DNA from: an uncultured Clostridia bacterium
Lineage (GTDB): Bacteria > Bacillota > Clostridia > Oscillospirales > Acutalibacteraceae
Direction: 5' to 3'
NCBI GenBank assembly: GCA_947585965.1
Contig: CANPXK010000021.1
Coordinates: 1-36,598 of the forward strand
DNA: 36,598 bases
Notes under the pieces: model-generated
What the model saw: only the letters and a program-made list of their open reading frames with translations
Told to the model about the DNA's origin: nothing
Databases searched by the model: none
Program-made: the position numbers and the translations under genes
Shown here: in pieces, positions 15,659-23,934 of the stretch
Layout: each line of letters begins with the position of its first letter
How positions within the stretch are numbered: position 1 is the stretch's first letter

Positions 15659-16270
15659 TTATGTAAGATGTCCGGAATAATTTTCAAGCAAAAACTCCGT
15701 TTTCATGTTTTCATCTGTTTTAACAATATTTACCGACATATTTGTGCCAATAGGGTAGTTACCGACGTCATCTACAGATTTTCCGTGCAGATAACATACC
15801 ATGTTCTTTATTGCACAGCCATGAGAAACAATACATACAGTTTTCCCGATATTGTCTCTGATTATGTCATTGAGTGCGGCACTGACACGATTATATACGT
15901 CTGTCATTGATTCTCCGTCAGGTGCCCGGAATTCCGACGGTACATTACGCCAGTTATAAAACTGTTCGGGATACAGCCTTTCAATATCTGGCAAATGAAC
16001 ACCCTCCCATTTTCCGGCATCAATTTCACAAAGACGCTCATCAATTATAACAGGCAGGTTATGGTATTTGTTGATTCCATCCGCACTCAATCGGGCACGT
16101 TTTTTAGTGCTTGTATATATAACATCTATTTTTTCGTCTTTTAGAAATTCAGAGGTTGCGTCTATCTGCTCTTTGCCGAGCGGTGTAATATCACTATCAA
16201 TTTTCCCCTGAAAAAACCTTTCAAGATTCCCCGCTGCCTGACAATGACGGACAATAATAAGTTTAGTCAA
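15659..16270 (-). CDS. Histidine phosphatase family protein
   Basis: A 203-residue member of the phosphoglycerate mutase-like superfamily. It opens with IIVRHCQAAGN: Arg8-His9 are the catalytic pair, but Cys10 replaces the glycine of the usual RHG motif. The other catalytic residues are present: Arg near 58-60 in TKKRARLSADG, Glu82 in CEIDAGKWEG, and His150 in IVSHGCAIKN. Such enzymes remove phosphate from sugars or nucleotide derivatives; no specific substrate can be given. It lies between pyrD and ruvX in a six-gene minus-strand run, 27 bases after pyrD. Confidence 0.85.
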   Translation of the reverse strand: MTKLIIVRHCQAAGNLERFFQGKIDSDITPLGKEQIDATSEFLKDEKIDVIYTSTKKRARLSADGINKYHNLPVIIDERLCEIDAGKWEGVHLPDIERLYPEQFYNWRNVPSEFRAPDGESMTDVYNRVSAALNDIIRDNIGKTVCIVSHGCAIKNMVCYLHGKSVDDVGNYPIGTNMSVNIVKTDENMKTEFLLENYSGHLT

Positions 16271-16297
16271 AACTCATTCCTCCTATACTCCGACCTA

Positions 16298-17209
16298 TCA
16301 GTCAGTGATTACCGTAGCGGTAAGCTCAGTCACGGATTTCATGTCATGCATATCAAGCCAGCCGTGAAGCCCCTCGGAAATCTTTATGGGCGCATACGGA
16401 TCCGTAAAAAGAATTGTACCTATCTGTATGGCATCTGCACCTGCCATCATCATTTCAACAGCATCCTGCCATGTGCTTATTCCTCCAAGACCGATTACGG
16501 GTATTTTGACAGCCTTTTTAACCTGATATACCATTCTTACGGCAATGGGGAATACTGCCGGTCCCGACATTCCTCCGGTTACATTCCTTATTATCGGTCT
16601 GCGAGTGTTTATATCAATTCTCATTCCCGTAAGGGTGTTGATAAGTGAAACCGCATCCGCACCTGCTGATTCCGCCGCCTTCGCTACCGCGGCAATATCC
16701 GCAACGTTAGGCGAAAGCTTGATTATAAGAGGCTTTTTGCAATACCTGCGAACTGCGGAGGTTATTTTTTCAACGGATTCGGGAGACGTTCCGAACTGTG
16801 CGCCGCCCGCCTTCACGTTCGGACATGATATATTAAGCTCAATCATATCAACATCCGTATCCGAAAGCAATTCCGTAATTTCGCAGTAGTCACTTTCAGT
16901 GCTGCCGGCAGCATTGGCAATAACGACGGTATTCTGCTTTTTAAGCCACGGAAGCTCAATGTTTATGAAATGCTCGGCACCGGGATTCTGCAAACCGACT
17001 GCGTTGAGCATTCCCATTGGTGTTTCAGCAATTCTCGGAGGCGGATTCCCGGGACGCTCCTTAAGGGTAGTACCCTTACATGATATTCCGCCGAAAACCG
17101 AAAGGGGATAAAGCTCACCGTATTCATGCCCGAAGCCTATTGTTCCGGACGCGGCAATAATGGGATTGCTGAATTCAACACCTGCTATATTTACACTTAA
17201 ATCAGCCAT
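16298..17209 (-). CDS. pyrD: Dihydroorotate dehydrogenase B, catalytic subunit
   Basis: A 303-residue type 1B dihydroorotate dehydrogenase that makes orotate in pyrimidine synthesis, using NAD+ through PyrK. Motifs: NPIIAASGTIGFG, GMLNAVGLQNPG, LNISCPNVKAGGAQFG with catalytic Cys129, and VIGLGGISTWQDAVEMMMAGADAIQIGT for FMN phosphate. The ATG at 17209 is selected: the frame runs upstream to 17254, but AGGAGG lies nine bases before 17209 and the TAATG overlap with pyrK indicates coupling. It functions as a complex with PyrK. Confidence 0.95.
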   Translation of the reverse strand: MADLSVNIAGVEFSNPIIAASGTIGFGHEYGELYPLSVFGGISCKGTTLKERPGNPPPRIAETPMGMLNAVGLQNPGAEHFINIELPWLKKQNTVVIANAAGSTESDYCEITELLSDTDVDMIELNISCPNVKAGGAQFGTSPESVEKITSAVRRYCKKPLIIKLSPNVADIAAVAKAAESAGADAVSLINTLTGMRIDINTRRPIIRNVTGGMSGPAVFPIAVRMVYQVKKAVKIPVIGLGGISTWQDAVEMMMAGADAIQIGTILFTDPYAPIKISEGLHGWLDMHDMKSVTELTATVITD

Positions 17210-17967
17210 TACCAAGCCACCTCCTCTGCATTGAATACAGGTCCGTCCTTGCATACGTGTTTATACATAAGTGTTCCGTCCGCCCGTTTTATGCCCACGG
17301 CACAGCCGAGACAGGCACCGACACCGCAGGCCATTCTTTGCTCAAGTGAAACAAAGCACGGCTTGTTATGCTTTTTTGCAAGTTTGTATATATTTTTAAG
17401 CATGGGTGTAGGACCACAGGTACATATCATATCTATATCATTAATTATTTCCTCAAGCGGAGATGTGACAAAGCCGTGTATTCCGTATGTTCCGTTATCG
17501 GTTGTTTCTATCAGCCTACAGCCGATTTTTTTGAAATCCTCGGTAAGTATAACCGCACTCTTATCACGGAAGCCATTGATAACAACGCAGCCTTCTCCCG
17601 CCCGCTTTGCACTGTACAGCATGGGCGGTACGCCGATACCGCCGCCGATAAAAGCAATTTTCTTATCCTGCGGTATATCAAAGCCCCTCCCGAGAGGAGC
17701 AATAATATTAATTTTATCTCCGATCTCACATTCGGAAAGAATCCTCGTTCCGTCACCGCGTATTTCAAAAACGATACGTATGATATCACCCTCGACATCA
17801 CATACTGAAATCGGTCTGCGAAGAGTTTTACCCGGAACAAGAATATGGGCAAATTGTCCCGGTTTTGTAATTTCTGCCAGCTGTGCATTTTTAAGGCGGA
17901 AATCATAGATTGTGGGTGTCAGGCGGTATTTGCCGACAAGAATACAATCCTGAGCATCAAATTTCAT
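17209..17967 (-). CDS. pyrK: Dihydroorotate dehydrogenase B, electron transfer subunit
   Basis: A 252-residue FAD and 2Fe-2S subunit that passes electrons from PyrD to NAD+. Visible parts are the FAD-binding RPISVCDVEGD (about 50-60), the nucleotide-binding IAFIGGGIGVPPML (about 105-118), CGPTPML near residue 184, and a four-cysteine cluster near the C-terminus (C214, C219, C222, C239) with the CX4CX2C spacing of PyrK. The stop overlaps pyrD. The start lies 67 bases after the dCMP deaminase gene. Other pyr genes are not in this window. Confidence 0.95.
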   Translation of the reverse strand: MKFDAQDCILVGKYRLTPTIYDFRLKNAQLAEITKPGQFAHILVPGKTLRRPISVCDVEGDIIRIVFEIRGDGTRILSECEIGDKINIIAPLGRGFDIPQDKKIAFIGGGIGVPPMLYSAKRAGEGCVVINGFRDKSAVILTEDFKKIGCRLIETTDNGTYGIHGFVTSPLEEIINDIDMICTCGPTPMLKNIYKLAKKHNKPCFVSLEQRMACGVGACLGCAVGIKRADGTLMYKHVCKDGPVFNAEEVAW

Positions 17968-18034
17968 ATTATCATCATTCCTTACTTAATCATGTTTCCG
18001 AAACTTACATAGACTTAAAGCCTTGGGAATATGT

Positions 18035-18520
18035 TCAGTATCCCATAACTCCGTCAAGAGATTCGTCATTTGTAATCCAATCGTTTACATCTACAACCGT
18101 GTATTTTTCTTTGCTGTTTCTTATTATAACCTGAGAAATTCCCGCATTTATTATCATACGCTTACACATGGAACAGGCGGAGGCATTTTCAACATATTCT
18201 CCGGTCCGGGCATCCTTTCCGACAAGATACAGTACCGAACCTATCATATCTTCACGTCGGGCATGGATAATGGCATTCTGCTCCGCGTGTACCGAGCGGC
18301 AAAGCTCATAACGCTCACCGCGGGGTATTTTCAATGTTTCACGGACACATACCCCAAGGTCTGTACAATTCTTTCTTCCTCTCGGTGCACCTACATAGCC
18401 TGTAGATATTATCTGATCATTTTTAACGATAATAGCTCCGAAATTACGCCGGATACAAGTGCCCCTTTCAAGAACGGTTTCCGCAATGTCGAGATAATAA
18501 CTGATTTTGTCTGTACGCAT
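18035..18520 (-). CDS. dCMP deaminase (ComEB family)
   Basis: A 161-residue zinc-dependent deoxycytidylate deaminase that turns dCMP into dUMP for thymidylate supply. Zinc and catalytic residues are visible: HAEQNA at about 78-83 with His78 and proton-shuttle Glu80, and a C-x-x-C (116 and 119) in ACSMCKRM. The longer reading frame begins at 18538, but the ATG at 18520 has a GGGAGGG site at good spacing, and the family begins with D-x-Y-hydrophobic just as here. First gene of the run dCMP deaminase-pyrK-pyrD, so nucleotide supply genes are grouped. Confidence 0.9.
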   Translation of the reverse strand: MRTDKISYYLDIAETVLERGTCIRRNFGAIIVKNDQIISTGYVGAPRGRKNCTDLGVCVRETLKIPRGERYELCRSVHAEQNAIIHARREDMIGSVLYLVGKDARTGEYVENASACSMCKRMIINAGISQVIIRNSKEKYTVVDVNDWITNDESLDGVMGY

Positions 18521-18555
18521 AATACCACCCTCCCGCAAATATTCCTACAAAAACA

Positions 18556-18585
18556 ATTATATAATAAAAACATCGGTAAATGCAA
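18556..18585 (-). promoter_or_regulatory. SigA-type promoter of the dCMP deaminase-pyrKD operon
   Basis: On the minus strand TTGCAT (18580-18585), an 18-base spacer and TATAAT (18556-18561). It faces away from the Nudix promoter at 18675-18703. Confidence 0.65.
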
Positions 18586-18674
18586 TAGTAAAAAAGCTTT
18601 TGAGGGATGAAAAAATGACATCTCTTCATATAAAAAAACATCACACAAATCCCGATACTTTTTAAAAAAATCCG

Positions 18675-18703
18675 TTGACACATAAAAATGTATATATTAT
18701 AAT
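18675..18703 (+). promoter_or_regulatory. Consensus SigA promoter of the Nudix gene
   Basis: TTGACA (18675-18680), exactly 17 bases, and TATAAT (18698-18703). Transcription would begin near 18710, about 36 bases before the start codon. Confidence 0.85.
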
Positions 18704-18745
18704 GTTATTATGATATTATTAAATAAATACTAACAGGTGATCGGT

Positions 18746-19639
18746 ATGGAGGAATTGAGAGATAAGAACGGACTGACAGAAAAGGAATTTCTTGACACAT
18801 ACCGTCCGGGAGACTATGAAAAACCGAGCGTAGCTGTGGATACGGTTATATTCACGGTTACCCGGACAAAAGAGGATAATTACAGAAAGCTTCCCGGAAA
18901 GGAACTGAAAATACTTCTTATAAAAAGGTCAGGTCATCCGTATTCAGGGTCATGGGCATTGCCCGGTGGCTTTGTCAATCCGGACGAAACAACAGAGGAT
19001 GCCGCCATACGTGAGTTGGCTGAGGAAACCGGGGTTGACGACATCTACCTTGAACAGCTTTATACATTCAGTGAGCCCGGGCGTGCCCCCGGGATGTGGG
19101 TTATCAGTTGTTCGTATCTTGCACTTGCAGACAGCGACAAAGTTTACGTGGAGGCAGGAGATGATGTGGGACGAGCAGAATGGTTCACTGTTAAGGCTTA
19201 TACCGATGAAGAAATCATAAAGGAATTTAAGAACGGGTTTGAGAAAGTAACAGAGTATAAGCTTGAACTGTCCTGCGGAAATACGTTTCTTTCGGGAAAG
19301 GTGAGACATACGATGCTGAAAAATCCAAGGGGTGTGCAGAATACATATGAAATTACGGAAAATAACGGCATAGCCTTTGACCATGTAAGAATAATTCTTT
19401 GTGCTCTGAAAAGACTCAGAGGAAAGGTGAAATATACGGACATCGCACTCAATCTGATGCCTGAGTATTTTACGCTTACCGATTTGCAGAGAGTTTATGA
19501 GATAATACTCGGCAAGGAACAAATCAAAGCGGCATTCAGAAGAAAATACTCAATACTTGCGGAGCCGACCGATAAAATGACGTCTGATGCAGGACACAGA
19601 CCGTCGAGACTTTACCGCAGAAAATGGCTTAAAGAATGA
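18746..19639 (+). CDS. Nudix hydrolase with C-terminal NrtR-type winged helix
   Basis: A 297-residue protein of two parts. Residues 30-150 are a Nudix domain with an intact Nudix box (Gly75 x5 Glu81 x7 Arg89-Glu90-Leu91 x Glu93-Glu94 x Gly96). Residues 215-295 fit the winged helix of NrtR (YTDIALNLMPEYFTLTDLQRVYEIILGK). NrtR proteins are NAD-synthesis regulators that bind ADP-ribose; an intact box suggests this one may also cut ADP-ribose. The ATG at 18746 is chosen over an in-frame GTG at 18737, since AGGTGATC at 18735-18742, a match to the 16S 3' end, sits at the right distance. Confidence 0.85.
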   Translation: MEELRDKNGLTEKEFLDTYRPGDYEKPSVAVDTVIFTVTRTKEDNYRKLPGKELKILLIKRSGHPYSGSWALPGGFVNPDETTEDAAIRELAEETGVDDIYLEQLYTFSEPGRAPGMWVISCSYLALADSDKVYVEAGDDVGRAEWFTVKAYTDEEIIKEFKNGFEKVTEYKLELSCGNTFLSGKVRHTMLKNPRGVQNTYEITENNGIAFDHVRIILCALKRLRGKVKYTDIALNLMPEYFTLTDLQRVYEIILGKEQIKAAFRRKYSILAEPTDKMTSDAGHRPSRLYRRKWLKE

Positions 19640-19674
19640 TTTTACCGATGTAAATATAAAAGTGGGGAACGGAT

Positions 19675-20343
19675 ATGAAAATACTTGTTGTTGAAGATGA
19701 AAAAGGTCTTGCCGAGGCACTTGGCGAAATTCTAAGAATAGAGGGCTATTCTGTTGAGCTTGCCTTTGACGGCAAAATCGGGCTTGAAAAAGCATTGACA
19801 GGAAAATTTGACTGTATGATACTTGATATAATGCTGCCTTTTATGAACGGACTCGATGTTCTCAGCTGTATACGGGTGAAAGGAATGGATATGCCGGTGC
19901 TGCTGCTTACAGCAAAATCCGAGGTTGAGGATAAGATTAACGGGCTTGACTGTGGGGCGGACGATTATCTCACAAAGCCGTTTGAAACAGGTGAGCTTCT
20001 TGCAAGGATAAGGGCAATAGCAAGGCGGCTGAATCAGGTGCCCGATATAAATCCGAAATTCGGTGATATAACCCTTGATCTCAAGAAATTTGAGCTTATA
20101 TGCGGCAATAATACTGTAGTTCTCGGGAGAAAAGAGTTCCGTATGATGGAGATTCTTATATCCAATACAGGAAATATAGTCACGAAGGAAAACTTCGTAA
20201 ATGAAATATGGGAAAACTCTGATGACAGTGCTTATAACAACGTTGAGGTATATATATCATTCCTGAGAAAAAAATTGAACCTCATACATTCAAAGGTACA
20301 GATAAAAACACGCAGAGGAATCGGCTATTGTCTTGAGGTATAA
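19675..20343 (+). CDS. Two-component response regulator, OmpR/PhoB family
   Basis: A 222-residue response regulator. Residues 1-118 form the receiver domain: acidic pair Glu8-Asp9, phosphorylation site Asp51 in MILDIMLP, Thr79 in LLLTAKS and Lys101 in DYLTKPFE. Residues 125-222 form the winged-helix output domain (LGRKEFRMMEILISN, NVEVYISFLRKKL). It is read with the sensor kinase that begins six bases later. Ribosome site GGGGAACGG before the ATG is weak-to-moderate. Target genes unknown. Confidence 0.93.
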   Translation: MKILVVEDEKGLAEALGEILRIEGYSVELAFDGKIGLEKALTGKFDCMILDIMLPFMNGLDVLSCIRVKGMDMPVLLLTAKSEVEDKINGLDCGADDYLTKPFETGELLARIRAIARRLNQVPDINPKFGDITLDLKKFELICGNNTVVLGRKEFRMMEILISNTGNIVTKENFVNEIWENSDDSAYNNVEVYISFLRKKLNLIHSKVQIKTRRGIGYCLEV

Positions 20344-20348
20344 TAATC

Positions 20349-21545
20349 ATGATAAAGAAGCTTCAGCAAAAGATTGTTATAATAATTACGGTTCTTCTTA
20401 CAGTTTCATTGATAGTTATTATGCTTGCTGTAAATATAATGTCGCAGGTCAATAACAACAATAAAATACAACGCTCACTTGAAAGACTTGCAGATGGAAA
20501 CGGAGTAAGCATTATGACAGGCTTTGATCCGTATCATGCCTCGGACGACATATATTCCGAAAGCTTTGCAGTTAAAATTGCAACAAACGGAAGCGTGGAG
20601 ATAACTATAAATCAAAGTCAGAACGTTGATAAAAAGTTGCTTATAGAGTATGCAAACCAGGCATTTATGTCGGATAATGACAAAGGGTACATAGGAAATT
20701 ATGCCTATCTCATCAAGGAAAAGGCTTATGGGGTTATTGTTGTTTTTATTAATGTCAGCACAATTATGCAGCAGAACAGAAATCTTGCGGTAAACACGCT
20801 GATAATCGGCGGGATTGCTCTTGTTCTGTTTTTTGCATTGGCGGTTTGTCTGTCTTTCTGGTTGGTACGGCCTGTTAAGGTAACTTTCGATAAGCAAAAG
20901 CTGTTTATATCGAATGCAAGCCATGAGCTTAAAACACCCATAGCCGTAATAAAAGCAAATGCTGATGTACTTGAAGCTGAAATAGGCGATAACAAATGGC
21001 TTTCGTATATAAAAAATGATTCCGCAAGGCTCAATGAGCTTGTGAATGAACTGCTTTCACTTGCAAGACTTGATGATAAAAGCGGGCACAGGTTTGTATT
21101 TGAGGAATTTAACCTTTCTGAGCTTATTTTACAGACAGCCTTGCCCTTTGAAAGCAGAATGTTTGAATTGGGGAAAAAGTACGAAACCGATATTCAGCCG
21201 GGTATTATGTACAGAGGAGATACGAGCTCAATAAAGCATATTCTTACAATACTCATAGATAATGCGATAAAATACTCCGATGAAAACGGTGAAATAAGAG
21301 TCAGGCTCTATACCCGTTCAAATAAGAAAATTATTGAGGTTTTTAATACGGGAAAGGGTATTCCGAAGGATAAGCTTGATAAGATATTTGAGCGGTTTTA
21401 TCGTATTGACGAGGTAAGGAACAGTGAAAGCGGCGGCTACGGACTGGGATTGTCTATTGCAAGCGAGATAGTAAAAAGACACAAAGGCACTATTTCCGTA
21501 CAGAGTGAATACGGAAAATGGGCAATATTTACCGTTGCGTTATGA
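20349..21545 (+). CDS. Sensor histidine kinase
   Basis: A 398-residue membrane kinase partner of the response regulator. A helix at about 9-30 and another at about 149-172 enclose an outside sensing region of roughly 118 residues with no known domain. The H-box is FISNASHELKTPIAV with His192; catalytic boxes are N (LIDNAIKYS, Asn305), G1 (NTGKGIP, 333-339), F (IFERFYRID) and G2 (GGYGLGLS, 362-369). Only about 19 residues separate helix two from the His, so no full HAMP domain is present. Signal unknown. Confidence 0.92.
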   Translation: MIKKLQQKIVIIITVLLTVSLIVIMLAVNIMSQVNNNNKIQRSLERLADGNGVSIMTGFDPYHASDDIYSESFAVKIATNGSVEITINQSQNVDKKLLIEYANQAFMSDNDKGYIGNYAYLIKEKAYGVIVVFINVSTIMQQNRNLAVNTLIIGGIALVLFFALAVCLSFWLVRPVKVTFDKQKLFISNASHELKTPIAVIKANADVLEAEIGDNKWLSYIKNDSARLNELVNELLSLARLDDKSGHRFVFEEFNLSELILQTALPFESRMFELGKKYETDIQPGIMYRGDTSSIKHILTILIDNAIKYSDENGEIRVRLYTRSNKKIIEVFNTGKGIPKDKLDKIFERFYRIDEVRNSESGGYGLGLSIASEIVKRHKGTISVQSEYGKWAIFTVAL

Positions 21546-21552
21546 TTAATGT

Positions 21553-21581
21553 TTGACATATGGCTATGAAAGTTTTATTAT
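21553..21581 (+). promoter_or_regulatory. SigA-type promoter of nrdR
   Basis: TTGACA (21553-21558), exactly 17 bases and TATTAT (21576-21581). It lies between the kinase stop and the nrdR start at 21636, so nrdR need not depend on the two-component operon. Confidence 0.6.
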
Positions 21582-21635
21582 TATAGTAAGGATGCCGGGC
21601 GGTAAATTCGGTTAATCAGAAAAGGAGGAGTTTTT

Positions 21636-22091
21636 ATGAGATGTCCGTATTGCGGCTGTGAAGACAGTAAGGTTGTTGATTCCCGACCGACTGATGACGG
21701 TGAAAGGATAAGGAGACGGCGTGAATGTTTCAACTGTATGAAACGTTTTACTACGTATGAGATCGTAGAATCGACACCTATGATGGTAATAAAGAGGGAT
21801 AATTCAAGAGAACCGTTCAACAGAGAAAAGCTTACAAACGGTATTCTCAGAGCCTGTGAAAAAAGACCTGTATCCGTCAGCGATATAGAGGCGGTTATTG
21901 ATAAGGTTGAAGTTAAAGTATACAGCAATGTGGAAAGGGAAATATCATCAGCTATGGTGGGAGAATATGCAATGGAATGTCTTAAGAATCTGGATGAAGT
22001 TGCATATGTGCGTTTTGCATCCGTATATAAACAGTTTAAGGATATACATTCATTCATGGAGGAGCTTCAGAAGCTTCTTGATGAAAAATGA
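21636..22091 (+). CDS. nrdR: Transcriptional repressor NrdR
   Basis: A 151-residue repressor of ribonucleotide reductase genes. Its zinc ribbon has C3, C6, C31 and C34, with the classic [27 protein letters not shown] segment; residues 49-140 form the ATP-cone that senses dATP/ATP. The AAGGAGGAG ribosome site is strong. Length equals the family norm. No NrdR boxes or nrd genes were seen in this window, so its targets lie elsewhere. Confidence 0.96.
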   Translation: MRCPYCGCEDSKVVDSRPTDDGERIRRRRECFNCMKRFTTYEIVESTPMMVIKRDNSREPFNREKLTNGILRACEKRPVSVSDIEAVIDKVEVKVYSNVEREISSAMVGEYAMECLKNLDEVAYVRFASVYKQFKDIHSFMEELQKLLDEK

Positions 22092-22137
22092 TTAATTTGC
22101 GTACGGATAAATATGATAAAGGTGACGGTGAAATATT

Positions 22138-22944
22138 ATGATTATTGATACTCATGTGCATATAGGAAAAATGCTTGAATTTGATATGAAAAAAGAGGAA
22201 GTTCTCTATTCGATGGAAAGATACGGTATTGATTACAGTATTGTTTCCGACTGCCGTGCATCTGAATTTGACGGCGATCTGAATCCGATACCGCCTGATG
22301 AGCAGTATTCGCAGATTGAATGTGCAAGAGGAGCAGTGGATTTTGCAAAAGAATATCCCGACAGGATAGGTGCCGCCTTATGGCTTAAGCCTTTCGGGGA
22401 ATGTGCGGATAAGGAACTGTATGATTTCATAGAGGAAAACAGGAAATATATAAAGGCTCTCAAATTTCACCCTTTTAGTTCAAATTTCCCGTTTGACGAC
22501 AAAAAAATGGATGGATATATGGAGCTTGCGGAACATTTTTCCCTGCCTGTAGTATCACATACGGGGGGCTCTGACGCCGCTTCATGTAAGCGTGTATATA
22601 ATATGGCAAAGCGGCATCCCGGTATAAATTTTGTTATGGTACATATGGGACTCGGGACGGATAACAGCGAAGCTATTGAGCTTATCTCAAGACTGCCTAA
22701 TCTTTACGGGGATACGGCATGGGTTCCGGTCGAAAACACGATAAAATTTATTAATGAGGTAAATGACGACAGGATAATTTTCGGAAGCGATAATCCCATA
22801 GACGGAAAGGATACCTATGTACAAAACAGAACGGGTCAGCCTTCAATGTATCTTCCGTATTTTAATGAGCTTAAGTCTCTTATTTCCGAGGAATCCTATC
22901 AGAAGCTTATGTACCTTAATGCGAAAAAACTTTTTAATCTGTGA
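22138..22944 (+). CDS. Amidohydrolase-superfamily metal-dependent hydrolase
   Basis: A 268-residue TIM-barrel hydrolase of the amidohydrolase 2 family. Metal ligands and barrel motifs visible in order are DTHVHIG at 4-10, KFHPF near 109, SHTGG near 140, VHMGLG near 170 and GSDNPIDG near 220, in the normal spacing of a decarboxylase/hydrolase barrel. Substrate cannot be inferred. It begins 46 bases after nrdR, perhaps on the same transcript; the ribosome site is modest (AAAGGTGACGG). Confidence 0.82.
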   Translation: MIIDTHVHIGKMLEFDMKKEEVLYSMERYGIDYSIVSDCRASEFDGDLNPIPPDEQYSQIECARGAVDFAKEYPDRIGAALWLKPFGECADKELYDFIEENRKYIKALKFHPFSSNFPFDDKKMDGYMELAEHFSLPVVSHTGGSDAASCKRVYNMAKRHPGINFVMVHMGLGTDNSEAIELISRLPNLYGDTAWVPVENTIKFINEVNDDRIIFGSDNPIDGKDTYVQNRTGQPSMYLPYFNELKSLISEESYQKLMYLNAKKLFNL

Positions 22945-22970
22945 AATATATAAAAGTGGCTAAAAAACAG

Positions 22971-22998
22971 TTGCCAAAATTAAATGATATGATAAAAT
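22971..22998 (+). promoter_or_regulatory. SigA-type promoter of cdaA-cdaR
   Basis: TTGCCA (22971-22976), 16-base spacer and TAAAAT (22993-22998), about 40 bases before the cdaA start at 23038. Confidence 0.5.
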
Positions 22999-23037
22999 AG
23001 TAGTGGGATATTTTTATTTGTTTTCGGGGGATTGAAA

Positions 23038-23934
23038 ATGTGGGAAACATTATACTCGCTTTATAATTCGATAGTTGCCGTTTTAATGGTATTTAAAGCG
23101 ACCGATGTTCTCGATATACTTATAGTGTCGTTTATTATATACAGCTTGATAAAGATTATGCGTGAAACAAGGGCTGAGCAGCTTGTCAAGGGTATAGTTA
23201 TCCTTTTGGTTGCCTTTGCACTTTCAAGCATTTTTAATCTGAAAATGCTTAATTCCTTATTTACATCATTCTTTCAGTTCTCTGTACTGGCGGTTCTTAT
23301 TGTATTTCAACCGGAGCTGCGAAGTGCACTTGAACACATAGGAAGAAGTAAGATAGGCAAATACTGGAACGGTATTTCCTCGTCCAATGCGGAGGAGGGG
23401 TACCTCAAGCAGGTTCGTAAGTGTATAAACTGTGTTGTTGAGGTTGCAAATAATTTCCAGAAATCCAAGACGGGTGCACTTATCGTATTTGAAAGACAGA
23501 CAAAGCTCGGAGAAATAATTGATACAGGTACAATTATTGATGCGGAACCGTCGGTTCAGATGATAGGAAATATATTTTTCAACAAAGCGCCGCTGCATGA
23601 CGGGGCAATGATAATACGTGACGGCAAGGTTCATGCTGCCGGCTGTATTCTGCCTCTTACAAAAAATAATGATATAAGTGCCGATCTCGGTACAAGACAC
23701 CGTGCGGCACTCGGAATAAGCGAAAACAGTGATGCAATTGTGGTTGTTGTTTCGGAGGAAACAGGAACGATATCCGTTGCAAAAAACGGTATTTTTACAA
23801 GAAATTATACCCGTGAAACGCTTAGTACGGCTCTTGAGGCCGAACTTATACCGGCGGAAACGGAAAAATCTGACAGAATACCGATCTTTAACGGCATAAT
23901 GAAGGGGAGAAAAAATGATAGGGAAAAAAAGTAA
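23038..23934 (+). CDS. cdaA: Diadenylate cyclase CdaA
   Basis: A 298-residue membrane enzyme that makes c-di-AMP from two ATP. Three membrane helices fill about residues 20-92 and the DAC domain covers roughly 100-250, with LHDGAMII (catalytic DGA at 188-190) and GTRHRAALGISE (RHR at 220-222). The ATG at 23038 is preferred to an upstream in-frame TTG at 23032, since GGGGGA lies six bases before it. c-di-AMP controls potassium uptake and cell-wall homeostasis. It overlaps its regulator cdaR by 20 bases. Confidence 0.96.
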   Translation: MWETLYSLYNSIVAVLMVFKATDVLDILIVSFIIYSLIKIMRETRAEQLVKGIVILLVAFALSSIFNLKMLNSLFTSFFQFSVLAVLIVFQPELRSALEHIGRSKIGKYWNGISSSNAEEGYLKQVRKCINCVVEVANNFQKSKTGALIVFERQTKLGEIIDTGTIIDAEPSVQMIGNIFFNKAPLHDGAMIIRDGKVHAAGCILPLTKNNDISADLGTRHRAALGISENSDAIVVVVSEETGTISVAKNGIFTRNYTRETLSTALEAELIPAETEKSDRIPIFNGIMKGRKNDREKK

